From Parabacteroides hominis (GTDB lineage: Bacteria > Bacteroidota > Bacteroidia > Bacteroidales > Tannerellaceae): DNA of 64,000 nucleotides. The position numbers and the translations under genes were made by a program. The stretch covers positions 31,434 to 95,433 of the forward strand of contig NZ_JACOOJ010000019.1 in the NCBI RefSeq assembly GCF_014287585.1, read 5' to 3'. Below, one piece after another: positions 53,901-61,297 of the stretch (positions are counted from its first letter, which is position 1; each line of letters begins with the position of its first letter). Below the pieces are notes generated by a model. The model saw nothing but the letters and a program-made list of their open reading frames with translations, was not told where the DNA came from and made no database searches.

Positions 53901-54084
53901 AGGACTTTTGCTGTTCACCCTGCAGGGCCGCATCTTCCGTTTCATAGGCGAAATAATGCGCGTGCATCGGGGCACGGTTGACAGCATTCACTTCCGGATT
54001 CATCCATTCCGGCTTTTGTTGTGCATAGGTCGTCATAAGAGAACATGACAAAACACAAAGAAGAGCTTTAAGTTTTCTGTTCAT
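50968..54084 (-). CDS. Beta-galactosidase, GH2 family, secreted
   Basis: A 1038-residue LacZ-type glycosidase with a signal peptide (LLCVLSCSLMTTYAQ). Domains in order: sugar-binding jelly roll (DGTWKFNWVRD, NHVGSYRREIELP, VTSNMYLWVNGKFVGYSED), immunoglobulin-like domain, TIM barrel, second Ig-like domain and the C-terminal beta-galactosidase small-chain domain. The acid/base glutamate is in IIFWSLGNEAGFG and the nucleophile in PLIQCEYAHAMGNSEGG; IKGVNRHEIDP is also diagnostic. It would hydrolyse terminal beta-galactosides in the periplasm, for example those exposed by the sialidase of this window. Standalone gene. Confidence 0.95.
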   Translation of the reverse strand: MNRKLKALLCVLSCSLMTTYAQQKPEWMNPEVNAVNRAPMHAHYFAYETEDAALQGEQQKSSNFMSIDGTWKFNWVRDADQRPLDFYKVDFNDKGWDDFSVPGLWEMNGYGDPLYIESGYAWCYQFESDPPYVPVENNHVGSYRREIELPAGWKGKEVFAHFGSVTSNMYLWVNGKFVGYSEDSKLEAEFNLTKYLKPGKNLIAFQVFRWCDGTYLEDQDFVRLSGVARNCYLYARNPKYIEDIRITPDLDAHYKDGTVQVALNLKGSAVVDLKLADAEGNVVASEELKGNGKLNTSFAIKDARKWSAETPYLYTLTATLKDGNRVLEVIPQKVGIRKVELRNNQVWVNGSPVLIKGVNRHEIDPDRGYWVTPERMLQDIRIMKENNINAVRTCHYPDDNLWYDLCDEYGLYMVAEANVESHGMGYGEKTLAKNPAFKKAHLERNERNVQRNFNHPSIIFWSLGNEAGFGPNFEACYRWVKAEDPSRAVQYEQAEENEFTDIYCPMYIPFDSCLKHLRGNYGKPLIQCEYAHAMGNSEGGFKEYWDLIRKEPEYQGGFIWDFVDQSPRMFTKEGVQYFGYGGDFNKYDASGQNFLDNGLINPDRRLNPHMDEVRHIYQDIWVTPKDLEKGEISVYNEYFFRDLGAYYLEWQLLADGVPVQNGIVPNLEVKPHETKTMHLDYDLSRICKDKEVLLNVAFRLKQSETLLPSGYPVAKNQLSIRPYKTPSIDNANLVESNQPVITPAIQENDINYLIVEGDNYRAEFAKKDGFLTLYTVNGVPMMKEGGKLTPNFWRAPTDNEMGGNMQKLYAVWRNPQIKLDKITRKAENGQALIEAAYTMPEVSAKLYLTYQINNKGTMKVTQKMVADASADVPDMFRFGMRLQMPKCMDRISYYGRGPIENYPDRNNSTDLGRYKQTVAEQFYPYIRPQETGTKSDIRWWKQQSVAGDGLKFFSGKPVLMSAMNYTVEDLDDGPEKGQRHSELVPQVDYTNVLIDLSQKGLGCITSWGKRALPLEPYRIHYGNYEFSFIMQPVFGDYE

Positions 54085-54106
54085 AATACATTAATTAAAA
54101 GGTACA

Positions 54107-54114
54107 CAAACATA
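54107..54114 (-). promoter_or_regulatory. Putative -7 element for the beta-galactosidase
   Basis: The minus strand reads TATGTTTG (TAnnTTTG), 22 bp before the ATG at 54084. Confidence 0.5.
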
Positions 54115-54167
54115 AGTAAAATATTCGGTTCGCCTGCTATCCGTCAACATAAATACAAAAGAATCCT

Positions 54168-54175
54168 TATCTTTG
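54168..54175 (+). promoter_or_regulatory. Putative -7 element for ychF
   Basis: TATCTTTG, identical to the boxes at 39939 and 49855, 45 bp before the ATG at 54220. Confidence 0.55.
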
Positions 54176-54219
54176 CAGTCTGAAAACAGAGTTTGAATAA
54201 ATCATAACAACAAAATAGA

Positions 54220-55323
54220 ATGGCATTACAATGTGGCATCGTAGGACTTCCCAACGTAGGAAAGTCTACTCTTTTCAACTGCTTATCGAATGCAAAAGCA
54301 CAGTCTGCTAACTTCCCCTTCTGTACGATAGAACCGAATGTCGGCGTTATTACCGTACCGGACGAACGTCTGAACAAGCTGGCAGAAATCGAACATCCCC
54401 AACGTGTTATCCCTACTACGGTAGAAATCGTAGACATCGCCGGCCTCGTAAAAGGCGCCAGCAAAGGGGAAGGATTGGGAAACAAATTCCTCGCCAATAT
54501 CCGCGAAACAGATGCAATCCTGCACGTATTGCGTTGCTTCGACGATGACAATATCGTTCATGTCGACGGCCGTGTCGATCCGGTGCGCGATAAGGAAATC
54601 ATCGACGCCGAATTGCAGATCAAAGACTTGGAAACCATCGACAGCCGTATCGCCAAAGTGCAGAAACAAGCTCAGACCGGCGGTGACAAGCAGGCTAAAA
54701 TCGCTTATGAAGTGCTTTGCAAATACAAGGAAGCACTGGAACAGGGTAAAAGCGCACGCACCGTCTCTTTCGATACGAAAGACGAGCAGAAGATCGCACA
54801 CGATCTGTTCCTGTTGACCGACAAACCGGTGATGTATGTCTGCAACGTAGATGAAGCAAGCGCAGTCAACGGCAATAAATATGTGGATGCTGTCCGCGAA
54901 GCCGTAAAAGACGAGGATGCCGAAATCCTGATCGTGGCAGCCAAGATCGAAAGCGAAATCGCCGAGTTCGACACCTACGAGGAACGCCAAATGTTCTTAC
55001 AGGAGATCGGTCTGGAAGAATCCGGCGTTGCCCGCCTGATCAAGTCCGCTTACAAACTCTTGAACCTGCAAACATTCCTGACAGCTGGTCCCGACGAATG
55101 TCGTGCCTGGACGTTCCATAAAGGCTGGAAAGCTCCGCAATGCGCCGGTGTGATCCATACCGACTTCGAAAAAGGCTTTATCCGTGCCGAAGTCATCAAA
55201 TATGAGGATTATATCTCCTACGGCTCGGAATCAGCCGTAAAAGAAGCCGGAAAGATGAGCGTCGAGGGAAAAGAATATATCGTTCAGGACGGCGATATCA
55301 TGCACTTCCGTTTCAACGTATAA
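54220..55323 (+). CDS. ychF: Redox-regulated ATPase YchF (Obg-family)
   Basis: A 367-residue P-loop protein. G1 is GLPNVGKST (9-17), G3 DIAGLVKGASKGEGLG, and the base-specificity motif is NVDE in place of NKxD, which explains ATP rather than GTP preference. A helical coiled-coil insert follows (about 130-200), and the C-terminal TGS domain includes LNLQTFLTAGPDECRAWTFHKG and GKEYIVQDGDIMHFRFNV. YchF binds ribosomes and affects stress responses. Normal length, own promoter. Confidence 0.97.
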   Translation: MALQCGIVGLPNVGKSTLFNCLSNAKAQSANFPFCTIEPNVGVITVPDERLNKLAEIEHPQRVIPTTVEIVDIAGLVKGASKGEGLGNKFLANIRETDAILHVLRCFDDDNIVHVDGRVDPVRDKEIIDAELQIKDLETIDSRIAKVQKQAQTGGDKQAKIAYEVLCKYKEALEQGKSARTVSFDTKDEQKIAHDLFLLTDKPVMYVCNVDEASAVNGNKYVDAVREAVKDEDAEILIVAAKIESEIAEFDTYEERQMFLQEIGLEESGVARLIKSAYKLLNLQTFLTAGPDECRAWTFHKGWKAPQCAGVIHTDFEKGFIRAEVIKYEDYISYGSESAVKEAGKMSVEGKEYIVQDGDIMHFRFNV

Positions 55324-55343
55324 CATTCTAAATAAAATACATT

Positions 55344-56756
55344 ATGATACAGAAAACCAGCACAGTAGTAGCAATTGCTTTGATCAGCATCTGGGTATTC
55401 GCCGGATGCGTGCGATATAACGTTGCAGAACCATTAAACCGTTTCAGCAGTCCCGAAATGGGGACTGCCGACGGCAATGAAATAACCGTGGCCTCCGGAA
55501 CGACCTGGTTCGCCGAGGGCGAGTATGTAAACTTCGTGCTCACCGGACAAGCACTCACCGAAAACAATGCGGAAGCGGCCTTGCTGTTCCATACCGACGG
55601 GAAGTCAGGCTATGAGGTGGCATTCCGGAACGGGGCCATCGACGGCACACGCAAAAGCGGAAGCCTCACATCCGTGCGCAACCTCTACCGTTCATTGGCA
55701 GAAGACGGAAAATGGTTCGATTTCGAGATCGCCGTACGCGGACATAACATATCGGTTGCCATAAACGACACGACAGTAGTATGTTATACCGAGCCTGAAC
55801 ATCCCTATCGTACAAAAGAATATGCCGGACGCCTGCTCAGCCGCGGTTCCATCGCGTTGCAGGGCGTAAACGGAAACGTAACCTTCCGCAACCTCCAAAT
55901 GACACGCCTGAAAAAAGACGCAGTGAACAAATCCGACACAATGCCGCAAATAAACGAGCAGAACGATGCCGTGATCCGTTTCCAACAGCAGAATTTCCCT
56001 GTTATAGACTACCACGTGCACTTGAAAGGCGGCCTTACGAAAGAGATGGCGCAAGCCATGTCGATGAACTACGGCATCAACTACGGCGTAGCTCCTAACG
56101 CTGGCGAAGGTGGCGTAGGACGTATGCTTGCCGACGACAAGGAAGTGTATGAATACTACAACGAAGTAAAAGACATGCCTTTCCTGCGCGGCGTACAGGG
56201 CGAAGGGCGTAAATGGACAGCCACCTTCTCACAGGAGGCTTTAGGCGTATTCGACTATCTCTTTACCGACGGCATGACCATTGTGGACCATAAAGGCCGG
56301 CTGTCTCGAATCTACCGTCCGGAAGAGGTGCACTACGACGGTGTCACAAAAGAACAATACATGGATCATCTGGTCGACCAGACCGTAAAAATACTCACTA
56401 ACGAACCGGCTGACATCTATGCCAATCCGACCTTCCTGCCCGAAGAGTTGAATGCAGAGTATGCCAAATACTGGACTGACGAGCGTGTCGACCGCGTCCT
56501 GGACGTATTGGTAAAGCACGACATCGCACTCGAAATCAACGCACGCTACAAGATTCCGAGCTTCGACATCATCCGCAAAGCCAAAGAACGTGGAATCAAG
56601 TTCACCTTCGGCACGAATAATGTCGATGCCGATTTCGGCAAACTGGAATATTGCTTGCAGGCAGTCGAAGAATGCGGCCTGACAGCAGACGACATCTGGT
56701 TCCCGACCATGAGCGTACGGGGATTGCGCGAAGTGGTGCTGTATAATAAATGGTAA
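55344..56756 (+). CDS. Lipoprotein fusing a DUF1080 domain to a PHP-like metal hydrolase
   Basis: A 470-residue lipoprotein with lipobox VFAGC (C22). Residues about 30-190 form a concanavalin-like DUF1080 (3-keto-disaccharide hydrolase-type) sandwich: TWFAEGEYVNFVLTGQALT, GYEVAFRNG, GKWFDFEIAVRGHNISVAIN, SRGSIALQGVNGNVTFRNLQ. From about 220 a PHP/amidohydrolase-like barrel begins with FPVIDYHVHLKGGLT (H-x-H metal motif) and continues with VLVKHDIALEINARYKIPS and IKFTFGTNNVDADFGKL. Substrate unknown. It follows ychF after 20 bp, probably as a separate functional unit, and precedes a small ABC system. Confidence 0.8.
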   Translation: MIQKTSTVVAIALISIWVFAGCVRYNVAEPLNRFSSPEMGTADGNEITVASGTTWFAEGEYVNFVLTGQALTENNAEAALLFHTDGKSGYEVAFRNGAIDGTRKSGSLTSVRNLYRSLAEDGKWFDFEIAVRGHNISVAINDTTVVCYTEPEHPYRTKEYAGRLLSRGSIALQGVNGNVTFRNLQMTRLKKDAVNKSDTMPQINEQNDAVIRFQQQNFPVIDYHVHLKGGLTKEMAQAMSMNYGINYGVAPNAGEGGVGRMLADDKEVYEYYNEVKDMPFLRGVQGEGRKWTATFSQEALGVFDYLFTDGMTIVDHKGRLSRIYRPEEVHYDGVTKEQYMDHLVDQTVKILTNEPADIYANPTFLPEELNAEYAKYWTDERVDRVLDVLVKHDIALEINARYKIPSFDIIRKAKERGIKFTFGTNNVDADFGKLEYCLQAVEECGLTADDIWFPTMSVRGLREVVLYNKW

Positions 56757-56773
56757 CACTACTTATTTACTGA

Positions 56774-57103
56774 ATGACCCGCTTCCGCCTCTATCTGACC
56801 TTCTTTCGCACTACGTTGCTGACCAGCATCGTCATCGGGATGGCGCTTGCTTTCGTGGTTTTTATCCTCCATTCAAGGGATTTTGTCGGTAGCGCACTGC
56901 TGTTCATCCCCACGTTCGGGCTGGGGATGGATTTGCTTTATAAAGAAGTGTCGTATAAGGAGAAATACTTCTTTTTCTACAACAAAGGCATCAGCAAGGC
57001 AGAGCTTCTGGTCGCCACATTTGTGATCTCCGCATCATTATGTCTGATCCTTAATCAAATCATCCGGTTATGTGTACTTGTCTGGAAGTCGATAGCGTCG
57101 TGA
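56774..57103 (+). CDS. Small membrane protein paired with an ABC ATPase
   Basis: A 109-residue protein with three membrane segments (TTLLTSIVIGMALAFVVFIL, FVGSALLFIPTFGLGMDLLY, LLVATFVISASLCLILNQII) and the basic loop KEVSYKEKYFFFYNKGISKAE. Its end overlaps the ATPase start by 34 bp, which implies tight coupling. It may be a minimal permease subunit; the stretch YNKGISKAELLVATFVIS resembles the coupling region of larger ABC-2-like permeases. No family recognised. Confidence 0.7.
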   Translation: MTRFRLYLTFFRTTLLTSIVIGMALAFVVFILHSRDFVGSALLFIPTFGLGMDLLYKEVSYKEKYFFFYNKGISKAELLVATFVISASLCLILNQIIRLCVLVWKSIAS

Positions 57104-57732
57104 AAGCATTCAAAGAGAAGACTGTCCTGTCGGACGTCTACCTCTGCTGCCGTCCGGGGGATATCATCGCCCTGTTCGGACATAACGGAAGCGGGAAATC
57201 GACCTTGCTGAACATTATTTTCGGGACGTTGAAAGGCGACAGGAGCTTTATCCGCATAAATGGGAAAGTGATCAAAGGAGCAGCCTACCGAACGGGTATG
57301 GTGGCCTATCTGCCTCAACACGACTTTATCCCGCCCCATCTGACCATAGCACAAGCGGTCGAGCTTTACATCCCAAAAGAACAATATAAGCAATTCCTCG
57401 GCGACCGGTTCCTGTTCAAAGTCCGCAACAACAAGATCGCCCATCTTTCGGGAGGCGAACAGCGTTATCTGGAAATCAAACTTATCCTCTACAGCAAAGC
57501 CCCTTACCTCCTGCTTGACGAGCCGTTCAACGGCCTCTCTCCCATTGCGGCGGAAGAAATACGCATGCACATCGCCGAAAGTGCCCGGACAAGAGGCATT
57601 ATCCTGACAGACCACAATTTCAGGGAAGTGCACAAAATAGTAAACCGCATCCTGCTCCTGGACCAATGCTACCTGAAAGAAATCAAGGAAAAAGAAGAAT
57701 TAATCCCTTACGGTTATTACCGGCCCGGCTAA
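57070..57732 (+). CDS. ABC transporter ATP-binding protein
   Basis: A 220-residue ATPase with Walker A GHNGSGKST (about 37-45), Q-loop YLPQHDF, signature LSGGEQR, Walker B YLLLDEPFNGLSP and H-loop LTDHN. The short helical region between Q-loop and signature (about 50 residues) is compact, as in lipoprotein- or LPS-export-type ATPases. The only adjacent membrane partner is the 109-residue protein whose gene it overlaps. Transported substrate unknown. Confidence 0.9.
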   Translation: MCTCLEVDSVVKAFKEKTVLSDVYLCCRPGDIIALFGHNGSGKSTLLNIIFGTLKGDRSFIRINGKVIKGAAYRTGMVAYLPQHDFIPPHLTIAQAVELYIPKEQYKQFLGDRFLFKVRNNKIAHLSGGEQRYLEIKLILYSKAPYLLLDEPFNGLSPIAAEEIRMHIAESARTRGIILTDHNFREVHKIVNRILLLDQCYLKEIKEKEELIPYGYYRPG

Positions 57733-57771
57733 TTTTCGTATCTTTCAGCGTTCTATTAATTCTCATTCATT

Positions 57772-58746
57772 ATGAAAACCTGTTGCATGATTCTTTTAGC
57801 GGCCTTCGCGTCGCTCGCATCCGCCCAGCAGAACAGCGTAACCAGCATACTGGAAGTGCTGGACGTGACAAACGGTCAACGCACCATAGTCAAAGAATTC
57901 CCTTACCGTGTCGAAGCCCCCAACTGGACACCCGACGGACGGTGGCTCGTCTATAACAGCGGAGGCAAACTGTATAAACTCTCACCCGATTCACCCGGCG
58001 AACCGGAAATGATCGACACCGGCTTCGCCACCCGATGCAACAACGACCATGTCATAGCAGCCGACGGCAAGCAGATAGCCATCAGCCACGGGACGAAGGA
58101 AGATGGCAAATCCCGCGTCTACACCCTTCCGATACAGGGAGGAACGCCCCGCCTGATCACCCCGATGGCTCCCAGTTACCTGCACGGATGGAGCCCGGAC
58201 GGACGGCAACTCGCCTATTGTGCCGAACGGAATGGTAATTTCGATGTCTATGTCATCCCCGTCGAGGGCGGAGAAGAAATACGCCTCACGACAGCCGAAG
58301 GATTGGACGACGGTCCCGAATATTCCCCTTGCGGAGACTATATCTGGTTCAATTCCGTCCGTACCGGCCTGATGCAAGTATGGAGAATGAAGAAAGACGG
58401 CTCCGAACAAACCCAAATGACGTTCGATGAGACCCGTAACTCCTGGTTTCCCCATGTCTCACCCGACGGTAAATCCGTTATCTTTATCACTTATTACAAA
58501 GGAGACCTGGAACCGGGACAACATCTTCCCAATAAGAATGTGGAACTCAGGCTTATGCCAGCCATGGGAGGAGAGCCGAAAACGTTAGTCAAACTATTCG
58601 GCGGACAGGGAACAATCAATGTCAATTCCTGGGCGCCGGACAGTAAGCGCATTGCATTTGTCAGCTATCGCCTTGCCCCTGCTTCCCTTTCGTCCGGATT
58701 CACAACAGAGATTTTGGGAAACCGTGCAATAACGAGAGACGAATAG
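57772..58746 (+). CDS. TolB-like WD40/PD40 beta-propeller protein, exported
   Basis: A 324-residue protein with a signal peptide ([14 protein letters not shown]) and at least five PD40 repeats: [60 protein letters not shown] and [16 protein letters not shown]. It resembles the propeller half of TolB or of S9-peptidase N-domains, without a catalytic domain. A TATCTTTC near 57739 could be a weak -7 box. It is convergent with the Rpn gene, whose stop is only 5 bp away. Confidence 0.87.
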   Translation: MKTCCMILLAAFASLASAQQNSVTSILEVLDVTNGQRTIVKEFPYRVEAPNWTPDGRWLVYNSGGKLYKLSPDSPGEPEMIDTGFATRCNNDHVIAADGKQIAISHGTKEDGKSRVYTLPIQGGTPRLITPMAPSYLHGWSPDGRQLAYCAERNGNFDVYVIPVEGGEEIRLTTAEGLDDGPEYSPCGDYIWFNSVRTGLMQVWRMKKDGSEQTQMTFDETRNSWFPHVSPDGKSVIFITYYKGDLEPGQHLPNKNVELRLMPAMGGEPKTLVKLFGGQGTINVNSWAPDSKRIAFVSYRLAPASLSSGFTTEILGNRAITRDE

Positions 58747-58751
58747 CCCCC

Positions 58752-59732
58752 TTATAAAGACAAAATTATTTCTTCGCTTAAGCCGGTACACTTTGCTATG
58801 GTAGCGACGTCTACGCCCGTATCTTTCATTCTGGCAGCGACTTGGCGCATGCCTTCGGCAAGGCCTACGGCTTTTCCCTCTGCAAGGCCTTCCGCTTTTC
58901 CTTCGGCGATTCCCTCGGCTTTGCCTTCCGCTTTACCTTCTATCCTCCCTTCCCATTTGGCGGTGTCGATCACGTCGTTTTGGATCATGATGGCGTCGAG
59001 ATGGCGGTCGTAGATAAGGCGTTCCTGGGGCGACATCGAGTAATATTTTAACTTCTCGCGGGCTTCCTTCAGGCCGGGTGCGGTCGTGTCCGGACGGATC
59101 GTGCCGTCTTTCAGGTATTCGATCCATTCGTCCAAAGGGGTGAGAGCCACTTTGTCGAACTCGTTTACACGGACTAAGATATATTCGGGGAAGATTTCGG
59201 CGGGAAGATGCGAGACGATTACATCACGTTCACGCGTGTTGACACGCAGGTGGTCGCCCGTATGCACGCCGATGAAATGGTTCTGGCCGTGATAGATATA
59301 ATCCGTACCGATACCGATGTCGAAATAAAGGATGCTGATGGAGTAGACTTTCTTGATTTTCTCGTAGCCTTCACCTATGGAGATATGTTCGGTGATGGCT
59401 TTGGCCACGCCGTAGAGGATGCGTTCCAAGTAATGCAGTTCGCGTGTGTTCTGTATCTCGACGAGGATGATTTCGCCTTTGCTGTTCAAGGCTTTGATGT
59501 CGACGCGGTTGAACTTGTCGTCGGCGCTTTCCTGGTTGCCTTCGCTTTCGAGGATTTCGACGATCTTGATTTCTTCGTTCAACATCACGGTCAGGAAACC
59601 ATCGAGCACATCGAAATTGGCCTTCTGGCGCAACAAACGCTTGATGGCCCAATCGAAGCGAATATACCTGTCCTGCAACTTTTTTCTTTCCATCTCTTCC
59701 ATGATTTTCAGATCTGACTCTTCCTTTTTCAT
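58752..59732 (-). CDS. Rpn-family recombination-promoting nuclease / PD-(D/E)XK transposase-like protein
   Basis: A 326-residue protein with the PD-(D/E)XK transposase-like core: RYIRFDWAIKRLL near the N-terminus, then D in RVDIKALNSKGEI followed by VEIQNT (E-x-Q). Rpn proteins cleave DNA and promote RecA-independent recombination in E. coli. The region about 265-300 is a run of EGKAEG/EGLAEG units, a low-complexity linker typical of this family and prone to slippage. Start set at the ATG at 59732; the frame is open 32 codons upstream but crosses the -7 box at 59767. The gene borders the repeat-rich region starting at 59843. Confidence 0.87.
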   Translation of the reverse strand: MKKEESDLKIMEEMERKKLQDRYIRFDWAIKRLLRQKANFDVLDGFLTVMLNEEIKIVEILESEGNQESADDKFNRVDIKALNSKGEIILVEIQNTRELHYLERILYGVAKAITEHISIGEGYEKIKKVYSISILYFDIGIGTDYIYHGQNHFIGVHTGDHLRVNTRERDVIVSHLPAEIFPEYILVRVNEFDKVALTPLDEWIEYLKDGTIRPDTTAPGLKEAREKLKYYSMSPQERLIYDRHLDAIMIQNDVIDTAKWEGRIEGKAEGKAEGIAEGKAEGLAEGKAVGLAEGMRQVAARMKDTGVDVATIAKCTGLSEEIILSL

Positions 59733-59766
59733 AGTTACTGTTTTATTAGTTATTATACGTAATCCA

Positions 59767-59774
59767 CAAATATA
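59767..59774 (-). promoter_or_regulatory. Putative -7 element for the Rpn gene
   Basis: The minus strand reads TATATTTG (TAnnTTTG), 34 bp before the start at 59732. Confidence 0.45.
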
Positions 59775-59842
59775 CATATTATTTATAAACGGACAACGGA
59801 TTGGGAAGAATGTTTCGGATATTGGCAAGTTTGAAACAGAAA

Positions 59843-60115
59843 TGATGATTTATGGGTGAGCAAACAGACAAGGCGTCTTGTGCCGCAGGTTCTCTTTTGC
59901 CGTCTGCTTCAGCAGACGGATAGATGATTGTTCCGGCTTTGCCGGTTCCTCTGTGGGTTTTAACCCCTTTAAATATAATCCATAAAGGGGCTAAAGCCCA
60001 CAAGGGAAGAGGCTTAGCCTCCAGGCCTTTTAAACCGTCTGCTGAAGCAGACGGCAAAAGAGAGCCTGCGGCATAAGGCGCAGCTTTGTCTGTTAGCTCA
60101 CTGATAAATCATTTT
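59843..60115. repeat. Fold-back miniature element, copy B (complete)
   Basis: Left arm: ATGATTTATGGGTGAGC, ACAGACAAGGC, TTGTGCCGCAGG, TCTCTTTTG, palindrome 59900-59919. Right arm: palindrome 60035-60054, CAAAAGAGAGCCTGCGGCA, TTTGTCTGTTAGCTCAC, ATAAATCAT. The 115-bp core is itself an inverted repeat (CTGTGGGTTTTAACCCCTTT with AAAGGGGCTAAAGCCCAC). The whole 273-bp unit could fold into one long hairpin. No coding capacity. Confidence 0.78.
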
Positions 60116-60556
60116 TCGTGGTTCAAATATTCTTAGATTATCCTCTAAATACCCCCTGATTGTTTTATTTAATTAGGGTTCACACTGTCCGGGAAACTCT
60201 GTAGATCAGCATGTTGCTGTGAACCCTGTGAATGCAAGGTAAAAAAAGGCGGGATCGATCGATAGGATTGGATGATCGTAATTCGGTTTCACAGCCTTCA
60301 CAGCCTTCACAACAAATCGCTGGCCATTAGCCTTTTACCGCCGTGAACCCTGTTTTCTGTTTTTGTCATATAAGGGATCGGATTGGTTCCTGTCCCATAA
60401 AATACAGGTTATAGGCTAAAAAATACAGCCTTTAGCCTGTCCGGGAAAAGCCTGTAGGGTAGCAGCAAAAAGGCAGGCATCTATCCGGCAACCGATGCCT
60501 GCCTTTTCGGGAAGCGACAGGCATCTATAGGAACAACTTCACAGACTCATATTTTG
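60086..60556. repeat. Long noncoding repeat, copy B (471 bp)
   Basis: Matches copy A (32569-33032) in the same orientation. Near its end GGCAGGCATC and GATGCCTGCC form a perfect 10-bp stem that has decayed in copy A, suggesting that B is closer to the ancestral form. It starts inside the right end of the fold-back element, as copy A does. No gene is seen in it. Confidence 0.85.
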
Positions 60557-60613
60557 GTGCAGTTGCCCAGATTCCTTTCAGCATGATTTAGTTCCATTGC
60601 CTTTTTACTTTCA

Positions 60614-60727
60614 TGCAGTTCCCTTACTGGGAAACTCTCGTTTCCTAACGAGGGAACTTATGTTTCCAGCATAGGAAACTCTCGTTTCCTGCCGAGGGAA
60701 TTTCCGTTTCCTTCAGGGGGAAACTGC
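60614..60727. repeat. GGAAACTCTCGTTTCC repeat cluster
   Basis: Two direct copies of a unit with GGAAACTCTCGTTTCCT and CGAGGGAA start at 60629 and 60674 (45 bp apart); each can form a small hairpin. The cluster is bounded by TGCAGTTCCC and GGGGAAACTGCA in inverted orientation. The following 180 bp to the promoter at 60909 are AT-rich with no other feature seen. Confidence 0.65.
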
Positions 60728-60908
60728 AATAGACTGGTTATCAATACCTATCAATATACTGTTTAAGACTGTTTTTCACTTCATTCAAAGTATATCAGGT
60801 ACTCGTATTTTATCCCTAAACTAAGCCCAAAGAGTATTGTTTTGTCCTGTAACCCACATATTTTGGAAAATTACGAGCATTTTTTCTTGTTGATTCGGAA
60901 AACCTATT

Positions 60909-60916
60909 TACCTTTG
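60909..60916 (+). promoter_or_regulatory. Putative promoter of the surface-protein gene
   Basis: TACCTTTG at -7 with CTTG (60886-60889) exactly 19 bp upstream as a near -33 TTTG. It gives a leader of about 375 nt before the ATG at 61298. Confidence 0.6.
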
Positions 60917-60924
60917 CAACGATT

Positions 60925-61197
60925 CCGTAGTGGGCAGCGGCTCACGGAGCGCGGGATCAATTACATATTGTAAGCATTTTACGGAGATTATTCCAAACAT
61001 AAAAATCTGCAAAATTTTTAAGTATACCGGAATAATAGACAGTAAATGCTTGCGCTGGTTACGTATAAGTTCATCTACCATTGTTATGGGAAGAGTGTGT
61101 TATATCGTATAAGGCGCGGGCTATTGTTTTATTATTGGTATACGGGCTTTGCAGATGCCTTATGTTTGATAATAGACAATAGACCCGCGTTTTTTTA
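60925..61197 (+). ncRNA. Structured leader RNA upstream of the surface-protein gene
   Basis: First stem: AAGCATTTTAC and ATTATTCC (60972-60994) pair with GGAATAAT and GTAAATGCTT (61029-61051). Second stem: CGCGGG (61115-61120) and the following CTATTGTTTTATTAT pair with ATAATAGACAATAG and CCCGCG (61184-61189), followed by seven T. The second stem is a textbook intrinsic terminator within the leader. Its base (GCGGGCTATTGT with ACAATAGACCCGC) resembles the terminator stem at 50022-50097. A further GGGGAG/CTCCCC hairpin lies near 61219-61236. Either a short independent RNA or an attenuator for the gene at 61298. Confidence 0.55.
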
Positions 61198-61297
61198 TGC
61201 CCGTTCATAATCATTCGCGGGGAGTTGTTCTCCCCTTCGTGAAATTAGTTGTTGGATTTTTAAACACTATTTTATTAACAATTAATTTTTAATGATT

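Noticed and set aside
50968..54084. Long plus-strand frames inside the beta-galactosidase
   Set aside because: They are shadows of a complete GH2 gene with all catalytic motifs on the minus strand.
58875..58960. Tandem repeat in the Rpn gene as a separate repeat element
   Set aside because: It encodes the EGKAEG-type linker typical of the family and is explained by the protein.
59208..59717. Long plus-strand frame antisense to the Rpn gene
   Set aside because: Composition mirrors the real gene on the other strand; acidic low-complexity product and no start context.
24925..60054. CRISPR array made from the 20-bp palindromes
   Set aside because: The five copies are dispersed or paired in opposite orientation, with no regular spacers and no cas genes.
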